Origin: DATMER01 sp963844885
GTDB taxonomy: Bacteria > Acidobacteriota > Thermoanaerobaculia > Multivoradales > UBA5704
Assembly (NCBI GenBank): GCA_963844885.1
Contig: CAWJQA010000006.1
Coordinates: forward strand, 434,001 to 498,000
Length of the DNA: 64,000 nt
Direction: 5' to 3'
Shown: positions 8,506 to 17,202 of the stretch, one piece after another
Layout of the letters: each line of letters starts with the position of its first letter
Numbering within the stretch: the first letter of the stretch is position 1
Program-made: the position numbers and the translations under genes
The notes under the pieces: model-generated
The model's input: the letters and a program-made list of their open reading frames with translations, nothing else
Told to the model about the DNA's origin: nothing
Databases searched by the model: none

Positions 8506-10220
8506 CGTTTCATCCTCGCCAGGATGCCGGCCAGTCGCTCATTGCCGCCGGCCGGAGGGCGCCAGTCCACATGGACGGAAGAGGCTCCCTGGGACCGCAG
8601 GCTGTCGTGAAACGACTCCAGGCCGACGTTGACCGCCGCCATCGGCGCCTGCACGGCCTCCAGCGGCACGGGCGTGCCATCGGTCTCTTCCGCTCCCACA
8701 GTGTTGCAAAAAATCCAATCCACCGCGTCCGTCACCGTGCGGAAGACGCGCGCTCCGGCGGCCTCGAGCGTCGAGAGCTGGATCTCCAGGCCTTGGGGAT
8801 CGGCATCCGTACCGATCACGATCGCAACGACTTCCAGATTGCGCCCGGCGCGGATCCTGGAGATCGCGGGCGCCAGCTCACCGGCCGGATCGGCGTGGGC
8901 TCCCTCGCCGAGCACGACGTCCAGAAGGATCAGGCCCACGTCGGGATCGGCCGCCTCCTGCCGCAGCCGCCGCAGGCGGAGATCCTGATCGATCATCGGG
9001 TGCAGCCGGCCGACCGTGAATTCATCCGCGCCCAGGTCCAGGATCGTGTGCTCGCGGCTGTGCAGAGAATCGGCAAGCTTTCGGGCGCCCAGGTTCGACC
9101 AGACCGGAGCCAGGAAAGCCGAAAGCCCGAGCAGCGCCTCGTACGCGAGCGTCCCGCCCGAGAAGAGGCCGCGAATCCAGGTTTTCCTCCCTGGGACCGC
9201 CGGCGCCCCGCCGGCGGTTTTTTGCTGGTTGGTCGCCGGCGGGGCGCCGGCGGTCCCAGGAAAAAGAGACACGGCAAGCTCCGCGGCTTCGCTCAGCGTC
9301 GCGGCAAAATAAACGTTGCCCAGCCTCCGGCCCGGCAGCGGCGCGCCGAGAAAGTGAACCACGACCGGCTTGCCGATGGACCGGGCGAGAGAAAGAAGCC
9401 GGCTGCCGACTTCCGGGTCGGGCGGCTTGGCGATGAGCACAATCACATACGTCTCCGGATCGCGTCGCAGCAGATCAAGACCTTGCGCGGCCGTGATCCC
9501 GCCGACCTCCGCGCTCAGGTCCCGTCCTCCTGTTCCGATCGCCTGCGAAATGCCGAAATCGAGAGCGTGGATGCGGCTCATGACCGCTTGCAGACCGGTG
9601 CCCGAGGCGCCGACCAGGCCGATGCCGCCGCGGCGGACCCGGTTCGCGAAGCCGAGCCCAATGCCGCCGATACCGCCCAGCCAGGCCGTGCCGCAGTCCG
9701 GCCCCAGAACCAGAAAACCTTTTTCACGCGCCCGCCGCTTGAGAGCCGCCTCGCGCTCGACCGGCACGTTGTCGCTGTAGAGGAAGACGTTGCGGCCCTC
9801 CTCCAGCGCCTCTCCGGCCACGTCCGCGGCGTAGCGGCCCGGGACGGAGACCAGGACCCAGCGTGCTTCGGGAAGCTGCTTCAGGGCGGCAGCCAGGCTG
9901 CGCGGTCGATAGTCATCCGAGGTCTCCGCGGTCCGCACGCGCAGCAGCGCATCGACGCGGGAGAGCGCCTCCGCCGCCTTGGTCTCGTTCTCGGCCTTGA
10001 CGGCGACGAGAAGGTCGTCCGGGGCCGCCACAGCGGCGTCCGCGGCCAGCTCGAACCCCACGGCCGCGAGCTGCTCGCGGTTGGCGGGCGTGGCCATGAT
10101 CACTCCGGCGTCGATCACTCCGGGCAGCGCGGCGAGGGCGCGCTGGAGGCGCATCAGCACGATCGAGTCGTGATAGGACCCGGCGCGCACGGCGCAGCGA
10201 GTGACCGGCTCCGGGCTCAC
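8502..10220 (-). CDS. fdrA: FdrA/AllF-like acyl-CoA synthetase-fold protein
   Basis: A protein of 572 residues of the FdrA family, related to the succinyl-CoA synthetase alpha fold. Marks are GSYHDSIVLMRLQRALAAL at the N-terminus, KGFLVLGPDCGTAWLGG, a Rossmann-like GGIGLVGASGTGLQ, and GLFSGGTLAYEALLG in the second half. AllF is one subunit of oxamate carbamoyltransferase in Escherichia coli. The GTG at 10220 overlaps the amidase stop. A near-perfect 71-nt palindrome (9190-9260) sits inside the gene and reads through in frame as about 24 extra residues (residues 321-344), just before the conserved GGTLAYEA segment. The insertion falls at a domain linker, so function may survive. Confidence 0.85.
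   Translation of the reverse strand: MSPEPVTRCAVRAGSYHDSIVLMRLQRALAALPGVIDAGVIMATPANREQLAAVGFELAADAAVAAPDDLLVAVKAENETKAAEALSRVDALLRVRTAETSDDYRPRSLAAALKQLPEARWVLVSVPGRYAADVAGEALEEGRNVFLYSDNVPVEREAALKRRAREKGFLVLGPDCGTAWLGGIGGIGLGFANRVRRGGIGLVGASGTGLQAVMSRIHALDFGISQAIGTGGRDLSAEVGGITAAQGLDLLRRDPETYVIVLIAKPPDPEVGSRLLSLARSIGKPVVVHFLGAPLPGRRLGNVYFAATLSEAAELAVSLFPGTAGAPPATNQQKTAGGAPAVPGRKTWIRGLFSGGTLAYEALLGLSAFLAPVWSNLGARKLADSLHSREHTILDLGADEFTVGRLHPMIDQDLRLRRLRQEAADPDVGLILLDVVLGEGAHADPAGELAPAISRIRAGRNLEVVAIVIGTDADPQGLEIQLSTLEAAGARVFRTVTDAVDWIFCNTVGAEETDGTPVPLEAVQAPMAAVNVGLESFHDSLRSQGASSVHVDWRPPAGGNERLAGILARMKR
9190..9260. repeat. Palindromic element inserted in frame inside fdrA
   Basis: Bases 9190-9216 are the exact reverse complement of 9234-9260 (27-bp perfect stem), with a 17-nt loop at 9217-9233 that contains a T run. 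Its minus-strand translation reads FPGTAGAPPA...KTAGGAPAVPG, a Gly/Ala/Pro-rich linker. The length keeps the frame open. It resembles mobile palindromic elements that insert into coding regions, but no second copy was seen in this window. Confidence 0.85.
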
Positions 10221-11461
10221 GATGCCAGAGCCTTCTGAAGCTCCAATCCCCAGGCGATCAGCTCCTCGTCTCCGTCCCAGCGGCCGGCGATCTGGAGGCC
10301 CATCGGGAGGCCGTTTGCGTTGCGGCCGGCCGGGATGCCGAGGACCGGCACGAGGGCGTGGTTCCACGGCAGATTCATGATCGGATCGCCCGTCGCCGCG
10401 AGCCCCCGCGGCGCGGCTCCCTGGGCCGGCGGCGAAAGCCAGAGATCGATTCCGTTTTCATCCATGAGGAGCTCGAGCTCTTCGCGCAGCCGGTCACAGC
10501 CGTCCAGATCGCTGCGGAGCTGATCTTCCGACACCGCCTGGCCGCGCCGGATCAGGTCCGCGGTCTGCGGCGCGTAAAGGTTTTCGAAGCGCGGGAACCA
10601 GTCCTCATGGACCTGAGCGGCCTCGGCCGCGACCAGCCGCCGGTGCCGCGTGTTGATGTCCTCGAAATCCGGCATGGCCGGCACCGAGCGTACCTCGAAG
10701 TGAGAGGACAGCCGCCGGCAGGTCTCGCGGAAGTGCGCCAGCCCCTCCTCGAAAGCGCGCTCGAGGTACGGACCCTCCGGGATGCCCAGCACCGGCCGGC
10801 GCGACGGCTTGACGGGGGTATAGTCGTCGATCAGGGCCGCCGCCGCGATCCCGGCGCTCTCCACGTCGGCCGTGAAAAATCCGATGTGATCGACCGAGGG
10901 AGCGAGCGGAATGACGCCTTCCGCGGAAATCCGGCCGTACGTCGGCTTGAAGCCGACCACGCCGCAGTAGGCGGCGGGCCGGATGATCGAACCGATCGTC
11001 TGGGTGCCGAGTGCCAGCGCACAGTAGCCGGCCGCCACCGCGGCGGCCGAGCCGCTGCTCGATCCGCCCGGCGTGTGCTCGGGGTTGTGCGGATTGCCGG
11101 TAGGGCCGGGCGCGAAGAAGGCGAACTCCGTCGAGACGACCTTGCCCAGGACCAGCGCGCCCAGGCCGAGCAGCCGGGTGACGGCCTCGGACTGCGGGCC
11201 TCTCAGCTCCTCCGGTGGCAGGCGGCTGCCGCCTGTCGTCGGAAAACCGTTCACATGAAAGATATCCTTGACGCCCACCAGGGTACCGAACAGGGCCGGG
11301 CGGCGCGCGGGGTTCGGATGCATCGCGAGCGCCGCGTCCGCCTCTCGATGGAGGCGCTCGAAGCGGCCTTCCTCGGGCATCAGCGCCCGCACGGACGGCT
11401 CGCGCTCCTCGATCAGGGTCCGCACGTTCTCGATGTGCGCGTGAAGATCTTCAACCTTCAT
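10217..11461 (-). CDS. Amidase signature family hydrolase
   Basis: A protein of 414 residues with the Ser-cisSer-Lys triad region of the amidase signature family: the lysine in LVGVKDIFHVNGF, the glycine/serine stretch TPGGSSSGSAAAVAAG, and the nucleophile region ALGTQTIGSIIRPAAYCG. Members include AtzF/allophanate hydrolase, urethanase and GatA. It is shorter than GatA (about 480) and no gatB or gatC is near, so it is a catabolic amidase. ATG overlaps the FeS-subunit stop and its own stop overlaps fdrA, so it is locked into the operon between hydroxylase subunit genes. It probably removes a carbamoyl or amide group from a ring-opened intermediate. Confidence 0.85.
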   Translation of the reverse strand: MKVEDLHAHIENVRTLIEEREPSVRALMPEEGRFERLHREADAALAMHPNPARRPALFGTLVGVKDIFHVNGFPTTGGSRLPPEELRGPQSEAVTRLLGLGALVLGKVVSTEFAFFAPGPTGNPHNPEHTPGGSSSGSAAAVAAGYCALALGTQTIGSIIRPAAYCGVVGFKPTYGRISAEGVIPLAPSVDHIGFFTADVESAGIAAAALIDDYTPVKPSRRPVLGIPEGPYLERAFEEGLAHFRETCRRLSSHFEVRSVPAMPDFEDINTRHRRLVAAEAAQVHEDWFPRFENLYAPQTADLIRRGQAVSEDQLRSDLDGCDRLREELELLMDENGIDLWLSPPAQGAAPRGLAATGDPIMNLPWNHALVPVLGIPAGRNANGLPMGLQIAGRWDGDEELIAWGLELQKALAS

Positions 11462-11940
11462 TCCATCCCTTTCCTCTCGGCCGCGAGCAACACGGCGTCG
11501 ACGATGTGTTGATAGCCCGTACAGCGGCAGAGATTTCCGGAGAGGGCGTGGCGCACCTCGTCCTCGGTCGGCTTCGGGTTTTCCTCCAGGAACGGCACCA
11601 GGGTCATGAGGAAGCCCGGGGTACAGAACCCGCACTGGAGGCCGTGCGCCTCCCAGAAGGCCTGCTGCAACGGGTGCAGCCCGCCCGCCGCCGGAGCCAG
11701 GCCTTCGACCGTGGTGACCTCGTGGCCGTCCACTTGCACGGCGAGCATCAGGCAGGAGCGCACGGGCTGGCCGTCGAGCAGGACGGTGCAGGCGCCGCAC
11801 ACCCCGTGCTCGCAGCCGACGTGGGTCCCGGTGAGCCCGAGGTCGTGGCGGAGAAAGTCGGAGAGCAGGAGGCGCGGCTCGACCTGCCGCTCGCAGCTCC
11901 TGCCGTTGACGTTGACGGTGACGTGATGCATACCGGTCAT
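11458..11940 (-). CDS. 2Fe-2S small subunit of the Mo hydroxylase (CoxS-like)
   Basis: A protein of 160 residues with both [2Fe-2S] motifs of the family: plant-type GCEHGVCGACTVLLDGQPVRSC near residues 44-65, and the C-terminal CGFCTPG...CRCTGY pair near residues 100-140. It carries electrons from the Mo centre to FAD. The ATG at 11940 overlaps the stop of the FAD subunit (ATGA). A second methionine four codons later is an alternative start. It should form the hydroxylase with the FAD subunit immediately upstream and the large subunit encoded four genes downstream. Confidence 0.92.
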   Translation of the reverse strand: MTGMHHVTVNVNGRSCERQVEPRLLLSDFLRHDLGLTGTHVGCEHGVCGACTVLLDGQPVRSCLMLAVQVDGHEVTTVEGLAPAAGGLHPLQQAFWEAHGLQCGFCTPGFLMTLVPFLEENPKPTEDEVRHALSGNLCRCTGYQHIVDAVLLAAERKGME

Positions 11941-12834
11941 ATCGGTCGGGCCTCTCCTTTCGCCCTGGCGAACGCTCGCCGCAGGGCCCGGCTTGTGACC
12001 ACACGGGCCAGGTGGCGCTTGAAGTCGGACGACGCGTGGATGTCGCCCATGGGATCCATCTCGTCGCGGGCGGCTTTTTCCGAGGCCGCCGCGATCACCT
12101 CCTCCCCGTCGACACTGCCGTCGCTGCCGGCGAGCAGCCCCGCCGCTGCGGTCGCCTCGACCGGCCCGTCGCCGACGCTCAGGTAGACCAGGCGGGCCTC
12201 GCGGCACTTGCCGGCATCATCCAGGGTCACCCGGGCGGCGACGCCGACCTGCGCGTAGTCACCGTGGCGCCGGGCGACCTCCAGGAACGCCCAGCCGGTG
12301 CGCGAAGGAGGGGTTGGCAACGCGACCTCGACCAGCATCTCGTCGGGTTCGAGCACCGTGGCGAACAGGCCGCAGAAGAAATCCCGGGCCTCGACCCAGC
12401 GCTCGCCGCCGGAGCGCCGGAGGCGGAGGCGAGCGTCGAGCGCCACGGCCACGGCCGGCAGCTCGGCGGCCGGGTCGGCATGCGCGAGGCTGCCGCCCAC
12501 GGTCCCCCGGTTGCGGATCTGGGGGTGGGCGATGAACGGGACGGTCTCGGCGAGCAGCGGAGACGAGCCGGGCCACGAGAGGATCGCGCTCCAGCGTCCG
12601 CTGCCGGGTCATGGCGCCGATGCGCAGGCCGCCGTCCACCTCGCGGACGTAGTCCAGCTCCCGCAGACGGTTGAGGTCCACGAGGAGGGACGGCTGGGCG
12701 AGCCGAAAGTTCATGACCGGGATCAGGCTCTGCCCGCCGGCCAGAATCTTCGCCTCGCCGCCGCTGCGGGCCAGGACATCCAGGGCGGCGTCCACCGAGT
12801 CGGGCGCCAGGTACTCGAACGGGGCTGGCTTCAT
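11937..12834 (-). CDS. FAD-binding medium subunit of the Mo hydroxylase (CoxM-like), with a frame break
   Basis: The N-terminal part reads MKPAPFEYLAPDSVDAALDV...AKILAGGQSLIPVMNFRLAQP, the PCMH-type FAD site of CoxM/XdhB. Near 12555-12562 the frame must shift by one base; after it comes PLLAETVPFIAHPQIRNRGT followed by VGGSLAHADPAAELP, the second flavin loop. It then continues to the CO_deh_flav_C domain and a stop at 11937. Joined length is about 298 residues, normal for the family. A lost C in a C run would explain the break, so a consensus error is more likely than a pseudogene. It is the first operon gene, 33 nt after htpX. Confidence 0.8.
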
Positions 12835-12867
12835 GGCCGGGTCTCCTTGAGCCCGGCCATTCTAACC

Positions 12868-13746
12868 TCAGCGGCCGGTCCGCAAGGCTTCGATCCGCAC
12901 GTCGAGCGGCGGGTGGGTCGAGAAAGCCTGGAGCCAACCCTTCCGGCCCGAGATCTTCAGGGCGGCGAGCGCCGGGTGCGAGGTGTCCACCCGGTACACG
13001 GTACTCTTGAGGCACTCCAGGGCGGAGATCATGTTCTCCCGGCCGGCCAGGGCGGCGCCCGCGGCGTCGGCACGGAACTCCCGCTTGCGCGAGAACCAGG
13101 CGGTCACCAGCGAGCCGAGGATGCCCAGGACGATCTCCATCACGATGCGGACGGCGAAGGAGGCGACCCACGCAATCTTCTGGTGGACCACCTGCCGCAC
13201 CGCGAAGGCGATGATTCGCGCGAAGAAGAGCACGAAGGCGTTCACCACGCCCTGGACCAGAGTCATGGTCACCATGTCGCCGTTGGCGATGTGACCCAGC
13301 TCATGGCCCAGGACGGCCGCGGCCTCCTCCCTCTTCATGGTCCGCAGCAGGCCGGACGAGACGGCCACCAGGCTCCGCTTCTTGCTCGGGCCGGTGGCGA
13401 AGGCGTTGACGTCGTCCGACTCGTAGAAGCCCACCTCGGGCATCGGCAGGTTGGCCTGCCGCGCCAGGTTCTCCACGGTCGAGTGGAGCCAGTCGAGCGG
13501 CTCGTTGCCCGTCTTGCCATCCACGAGTTGGATGCCCATGACCTTCTTCGCGACCCAGCGCGAGATCAGCAGCGAGATCAGGGCGCCGCCCATGCCCCAG
13601 ACGAAGCAGAAAACCATCAGCGGCCCGATCAGGAGCTGTCCGTCCGGTCCGAGATAGCCCCCGAAGCCCAGAAGGCTGAGGACGATCGACAACACCACCA
13701 TGATCGCCAGGTTGGTCACCAGAAAGAGGAGGATCCTCTTGCCCAT
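12868..13746 (-). CDS. htpX: HtpX-type membrane zinc metalloprotease (M48)
   Basis: A protein of 292 residues that starts MGKRILLFLVTNLAIMVVLS and has two N-terminal membrane helices. The zinc motif LGHELGHIANGD lies near residue 140, two more membrane segments follow (VNAFVLFFARIIAF; VRIVMEIVLGILGSL), and the third-ligand helix is KREFRADAAGA. It ends FSTHPPLDVRIEALRTG, the usual HtpX C-terminus. HtpX degrades misfolded inner-membrane proteins together with FtsH. A good AAAGGAG ribosome site precedes the ATG, and a TAGAAT at about -33 could be its -10. It could be co-transcribed with the Mo-hydroxylase operon downstream, though function suggests it is separate. Confidence 0.93.
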   Translation of the reverse strand: MGKRILLFLVTNLAIMVVLSIVLSLLGFGGYLGPDGQLLIGPLMVFCFVWGMGGALISLLISRWVAKKVMGIQLVDGKTGNEPLDWLHSTVENLARQANLPMPEVGFYESDDVNAFATGPSKKRSLVAVSSGLLRTMKREEAAAVLGHELGHIANGDMVTMTLVQGVVNAFVLFFARIIAFAVRQVVHQKIAWVASFAVRIVMEIVLGILGSLVTAWFSRKREFRADAAGAALAGRENMISALECLKSTVYRVDTSHPALAALKISGRKGWLQAFSTHPPLDVRIEALRTGR

Positions 13747-13864
13747 GTGCAGGTCTCCTTTGGGTTGACAGCGATTCTACCTTACCACGGCTCTGGTGGA
13801 TGTGATAGACTTTGTAACATTGTCGATGCGTTGAACGCCTTCCCATGTACAAGGAGGATCTCTC

Positions 13865-14815
13865 ATGTCTGACAGAAAGCTTGTCCTGACCGCCGTTCTG
13901 CTCGTGAGTGCCCTGTTCGCCGGTACTGCCGCCCACGCCCAGGCGACCCGCACCTGGGTTTCGGGAGTCGGCGACGACGCCAACCCGTGCAGCCGCACGG
14001 CCCCCTGCAAGACGTTCGCGGGAGCGATCTCGAAGACGGCCGCAAAGGGTGAGATCAACACCCTGGATCCGGGCGGCTTCGGCGCGGTGACGATCACCAA
14101 GTCGATCTCGATCGAGTCCGACAGCGTCATGGCCGGCGTGCTGGTCTCCGGCACCAACGGCATCATCATCAACGCTCTCTCGACCGACGTCGTCACTCTC
14201 CGCGGCCTGACCATCGAGGGCCTCGGCACCGGCCTCAACGGCATCCGGATTCTCGCGGCCAAGGAAGTTCACATTGAAGACTGCACGATCGAAGGCTTCG
14301 TCAACCGCGGCATCATCGTCGAGAACACCGCCGGCAACGTCAACCTGTATGTCCGGAACACGATCATCCGGAACAACGTCGGCGCGTCGTCACCCGCCGG
14401 CAACAGCGGCGCCATCCTTTTGCGTCCGACCGCTCCCGCCTCGGCAAGCGCCCTCATCGAGGACTCCCACCTCGACCAGAACACCTTCGGCCTGCGGGTC
14501 GAGAACAACTCCCGGGCCACGATGAACAACGGCAGCGCCTCCGCGAATTCCACGTTCGGGATCCACGCCATCACGCCCGGCCCCAATGCGGCGTCGATCG
14601 TCCTGGAAAACGTCACCGTGTCGAACAACGTAACCGGCGTGCAGGCCGAGAGCAGCGCCTTCGCCTCCGTCCGGCTTTCGAACACGATGATCACCGCGAA
14701 CTCGGTGGGCCTGTCTTCCGTCACCAGCGGACAGCTCCTCTCCTGGGGCAACAACCGGGTCGCCGGGAACGGCACGGACGGCGCGCCGACTGCCGCGGTC
14801 GTCCCGCAGAAATAA
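13865..14815 (+). CDS. Secreted right-handed beta-helix protein
   Basis: It starts MSDRKLVLTAVLLVSALFAG with an AHAQA cleavage site. The opening of the mature part is WVSGVGDDANPCSRTAPCKTF, the standard start of secreted parallel beta-helix proteins (DUF1565/pectate-lyase-like). Asn/Thr/Val-rich rungs follow (ITKSISIESDSV; VHIEDCTIEGF; NVNLYVRNTIIRNN; SIVLENVTVSNN). No catalytic triad typical of pectate lyases is obvious, so it may be a binding or structural secreted protein. A GGAGG ribosome site lies 8 nt before the ATG. The gene ends in a strong intrinsic terminator at 14845. It diverges from htpX. Confidence 0.8.
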   Translation: MSDRKLVLTAVLLVSALFAGTAAHAQATRTWVSGVGDDANPCSRTAPCKTFAGAISKTAAKGEINTLDPGGFGAVTITKSISIESDSVMAGVLVSGTNGIIINALSTDVVTLRGLTIEGLGTGLNGIRILAAKEVHIEDCTIEGFVNRGIIVENTAGNVNLYVRNTIIRNNVGASSPAGNSGAILLRPTAPASASALIEDSHLDQNTFGLRVENNSRATMNNGSASANSTFGIHAITPGPNAASIVLENVTVSNNVTGVQAESSAFASVRLSNTMITANSVGLSSVTSGQLLSWGNNRVAGNGTDGAPTAAVVPQK

Positions 14816-14844
14816 CACCACGGCACCGCAGCCCGATTCAACGG

Positions 14845-14877
14845 GAGCCGGCCGCGAGGATGCGGCCGGCTCTTTTT
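14845..14877 (+). terminator. Intrinsic terminator of the beta-helix gene
   Basis: GAGCCGGCCGC at 14845-14855 pairs perfectly with 14862-14872 across a 6-nt loop, and the stem is followed directly by TTTTT. It is the cleanest rho-independent terminator in the window. Confidence 0.9.
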
Positions 14878-14894
14878 GTTTTCCCGCGCAGGGG

Positions 14895-14900
14895 TACAAT
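14895..14900 (+). promoter_or_regulatory. -10-like hexamer, probable leaderless start of the TlpA-like gene
   Basis: TACAAT ends 6 nt before the ATG at 14907. With initiation about 7 nt downstream of the -10, the mRNA would start at the ATG. No Shine-Dalgarno sequence is present. Confidence 0.5.
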
Positions 14901-14906
14901 CTCTCC

Positions 14907-15464
14907 ATGACACCACGACTCCGCACCCTTCGCCATCTCCGTCTCGCCCTGATCGCGCTCCTCGCCCTGGCGTTCCTGCCGGTCCGAAGCGCTCCCGCCG
15001 ACGCAGCGCGGAAGACCTTCCCCGACTTCAATCTGCGGACGCTGGAGGGCCGGCCAATCTCGCTCCGGGGCCTGCGAGGGAAGGTGTTGCTCCTGGACTT
15101 CTGGGGTACCTGGTGCCCGCCGTGCGTCTCCGCCGTGCCGTCGCTGCGCGACCTGAGCCACGACATGAAAGGCGAGCCTTTCGTGCTCGTGAGCATCGCC
15201 GTCCAAGAGGATGACGGGCCGGTGCGGGACTTCGTGAAGAAGAACGGAATGGACTGGCCGCAGGTCTGGGACCGCAACGCCGCTTTCTCGCGCACCGCCG
15301 GGATCAGCCGCTTCCCGACCTACATCCTGGTGAGCCACGACGGCGCCGTCCTGAGCACCGTGATCGGCACGAGCCGCGGCGTGGAAAGGGATCTCCGGGC
15401 GCAGGTCGCGAAGGCGGTCGAGGCCGCGAAGAAGGCCGGACCCGCGGGTGAGATGACGCGGTAA
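14907..15464 (+). CDS. TlpA-like periplasmic thioredoxin
   Basis: A protein of 185 residues that starts with a signal peptide (LRLALIALLALAFLPVRSAPADA). A redoxin/AhpC-TSA-type domain follows: FPDFNLRTLEGRPISLRGL, then LLLDFWGTWCPPCVSAVPSL with the WCPPC redox pair near residues 70-74, and GISRFPTYILVSHDG with the cis-proline. TlpA/ResA-type proteins reduce disulfides in the periplasm, often for cytochrome c maturation. That fits the multihaem cytochrome gene just beyond it, although that gene is on the other strand. It ends 15 nt from the opposing CRTAC1 gene end. Confidence 0.87.
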   Translation: MTPRLRTLRHLRLALIALLALAFLPVRSAPADAARKTFPDFNLRTLEGRPISLRGLRGKVLLLDFWGTWCPPCVSAVPSLRDLSHDMKGEPFVLVSIAVQEDDGPVRDFVKKNGMDWPQVWDRNAAFSRTAGISRFPTYILVSHDGAVLSTVIGTSRGVERDLRAQVAKAVEAAKKAGPAGEMTR

Positions 15465-15479
15465 CTCAGAGCCGGCATT

Positions 15480-17201
15480 TCATTTCGCCGGCCCCGCCTT
15501 CTCCACGATCCCCTTGCCTTCCTGGATGGTGAGGATCTGGTTCGCGGACACCGGGCCGAGCTTCTGCTTGACGCCGCTCGGCCAGTCGATCTCGATGGCG
15601 GTGGCACCGGGATCCTTGCCGAGGCCGAAGGTGAGCGCGAGATCGCTCTGCGAGCAGTAGCTGGAGCCGCTCCGGACCATGCTCCACTGCTTGCCGGAGG
15701 CGCTCGTAACCCGCACCACGGCGCCGATGCCGTCGCGGTTGGACTTCGCGCCCACGGTGCGGATGCGCAGCCAGCGGTTGGCCGTGCCGCCGACATTGCC
15801 GTCGTTGCGGAACAGGTGCGCCGGGCCGTGGTTCGTGGTCACCACAATGTCGAGGTCGCCGTCGCGGTCGATGTCGCCGTAGGCCGCACCCCGCGCCACG
15901 AGCGGCTGGAGGAGCTGGCCCGCCGCGGTCACCGGCTCGAACTTGCCCTTGCCCAGATTGCGGAAGAGGAGCGGCGGCTGGCGGTATTGGACGCGTGGCT
16001 GCACCCGGTTGATCTCCTCCTCGATGTGGCCGTTGGCCGAGAAGATGTCGAGCAGGCCGTCGAGGTCGTAGTCGAAGAAAAAGACGCCGAAGGTCAGCGT
16101 CAGCAGGCTCGCCCGGCCCACCGCCGATGCCGGCGCCTCGTCCACGAACACGCCGCTGCCTTCGTTGTGATAAAGCGCGAGCATCTCGTTCGAGAAATTG
16201 CCGACCAGCAGGTGCGGACGGCCCGAGCGGTCGTAGTCGGCGGCGTCCACTCCCATGGCGCCGCGCGCCACGCCTTCCTCGTTGAAGGCGACGCCGGCTT
16301 CCAACCCTTCCTCCACGAAACGGCCGTCCTTGTTGTTCCGGTAGAGCTTGTTGGGCTGGGTGTCGTTCGCTTCGAAAAGGTCCGGCCAGCCGTCCATGTT
16401 GAAATCGAGCACGGTCACGCCGAGCGCCTTGCTCGACGGATCTCCGACGCCGGCCTTCTGGCTCACATCCTCGAACTTGCCGCCACCCAGATTATGGAAA
16501 AGCCGCGAGCTCGTCCCCTTGTAGGACTCGGGGGTGCAATAGGATTTGGTGGAGCCGTCGAGCGAGCACCAGAGATCCTTGTCCGCGCTCCACTGCACGT
16601 AGTTGGCGACGAAAAGGTCGAGCTTGCCGTCCTTGTCATAGTCGAGCCAGGCGGCGCTGGTGCCGAAGTTGGCATTGCGGATGCCGGCGGCCGCGGTCAC
16701 GTCCTGGAACTTTACCTTTCCACCGCCTCCGATATTGTGGAAGAGGCGGTCGCCTTCGAGCGCGGTCAGGTAGACGTCCGGCCGGCCGTCGTTGTCGTAG
16801 TCGCCGACGGCGACGCCCATGCCGTAAAGCTCGACGTCGAGGCCGCTCCCCTTGGTGGCGTCGGTGAAGGTGCCATTGCGATTGTTGCGGTAGAAGGCTT
16901 GAAGCGACTTGCGCCCGCCGGGCTTCCAGTCGCGGCCGTTGACGAACAGGATGTCGAGCCAGCCGTCGCCGTCGGCGTCGAAGAGAGCCACGCCCGAGCC
17001 CATGGTCTCCGGCAGGAATTTCTTGCCGGCGCGCCCGCTGTTGTGGACGAACTTGATGCCGGCCGCGGCCGTGATGTCGGCGAAGCGCGCGCCGGCGGGC
17101 GCCGCCGCGGGCTTGGCCGGGGGTGCGGCCGCTTGTACGTCAAGACTGACGGCCGCCGCGGTCAGGACGACGGCGGCCGTGGAGATCAGGATCTTTTTCA
17201 C
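15480..17201 (-). CDS. Secreted CRTAC1-type protein: FG-GAP/VCBS repeats with ASPIC/UnbV domain
   Basis: A protein of 573 residues with a signal peptide (MKKILISTAAVVLTAAAVSL). At least seven Ca-binding FG-GAP/VCBS loops of the DxDxDGxxD type follow (DADGDGWLDILF, DYDNDGRPDVYL, DYDKDGKLDLFV, DFNMDGWPDLFE, DYDLDGLLDIFS, DIDRDGDLDIVV), predicting a beta-propeller. The last 100 residues are the ASPIC/UnbV domain (NRWLRIRTVG; GSSYCSQSDLALTFGLG; EIDWPSGVKQKLGP). The family is extracellular or outer-membrane facing; its biochemical role is not established. The GTG start at 17201 lies against the stop of the cytochrome/TPR gene at 17203, with a GGGAGG ribosome site inside that gene's end, so the two are co-expressed. 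Confidence 0.9.
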   Translation of the reverse strand: MKKILISTAAVVLTAAAVSLDVQAAAPPAKPAAAPAGARFADITAAAGIKFVHNSGRAGKKFLPETMGSGVALFDADGDGWLDILFVNGRDWKPGGRKSLQAFYRNNRNGTFTDATKGSGLDVELYGMGVAVGDYDNDGRPDVYLTALEGDRLFHNIGGGGKVKFQDVTAAAGIRNANFGTSAAWLDYDKDGKLDLFVANYVQWSADKDLWCSLDGSTKSYCTPESYKGTSSRLFHNLGGGKFEDVSQKAGVGDPSSKALGVTVLDFNMDGWPDLFEANDTQPNKLYRNNKDGRFVEEGLEAGVAFNEEGVARGAMGVDAADYDRSGRPHLLVGNFSNEMLALYHNEGSGVFVDEAPASAVGRASLLTLTFGVFFFDYDLDGLLDIFSANGHIEEEINRVQPRVQYRQPPLLFRNLGKGKFEPVTAAGQLLQPLVARGAAYGDIDRDGDLDIVVTTNHGPAHLFRNDGNVGGTANRWLRIRTVGAKSNRDGIGAVVRVTSASGKQWSMVRSGSSYCSQSDLALTFGLGKDPGATAIEIDWPSGVKQKLGPVSANQILTIQEGKGIVEKAGPAK

Positions 17202-17202
17202 A

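Noticed and set aside
12298..13872. A 524-codon open frame on the plus strand
   Set aside because: It is antisense to htpX and the FAD subunit, both with catalytic or cofactor motifs, and is another GC-driven shadow.
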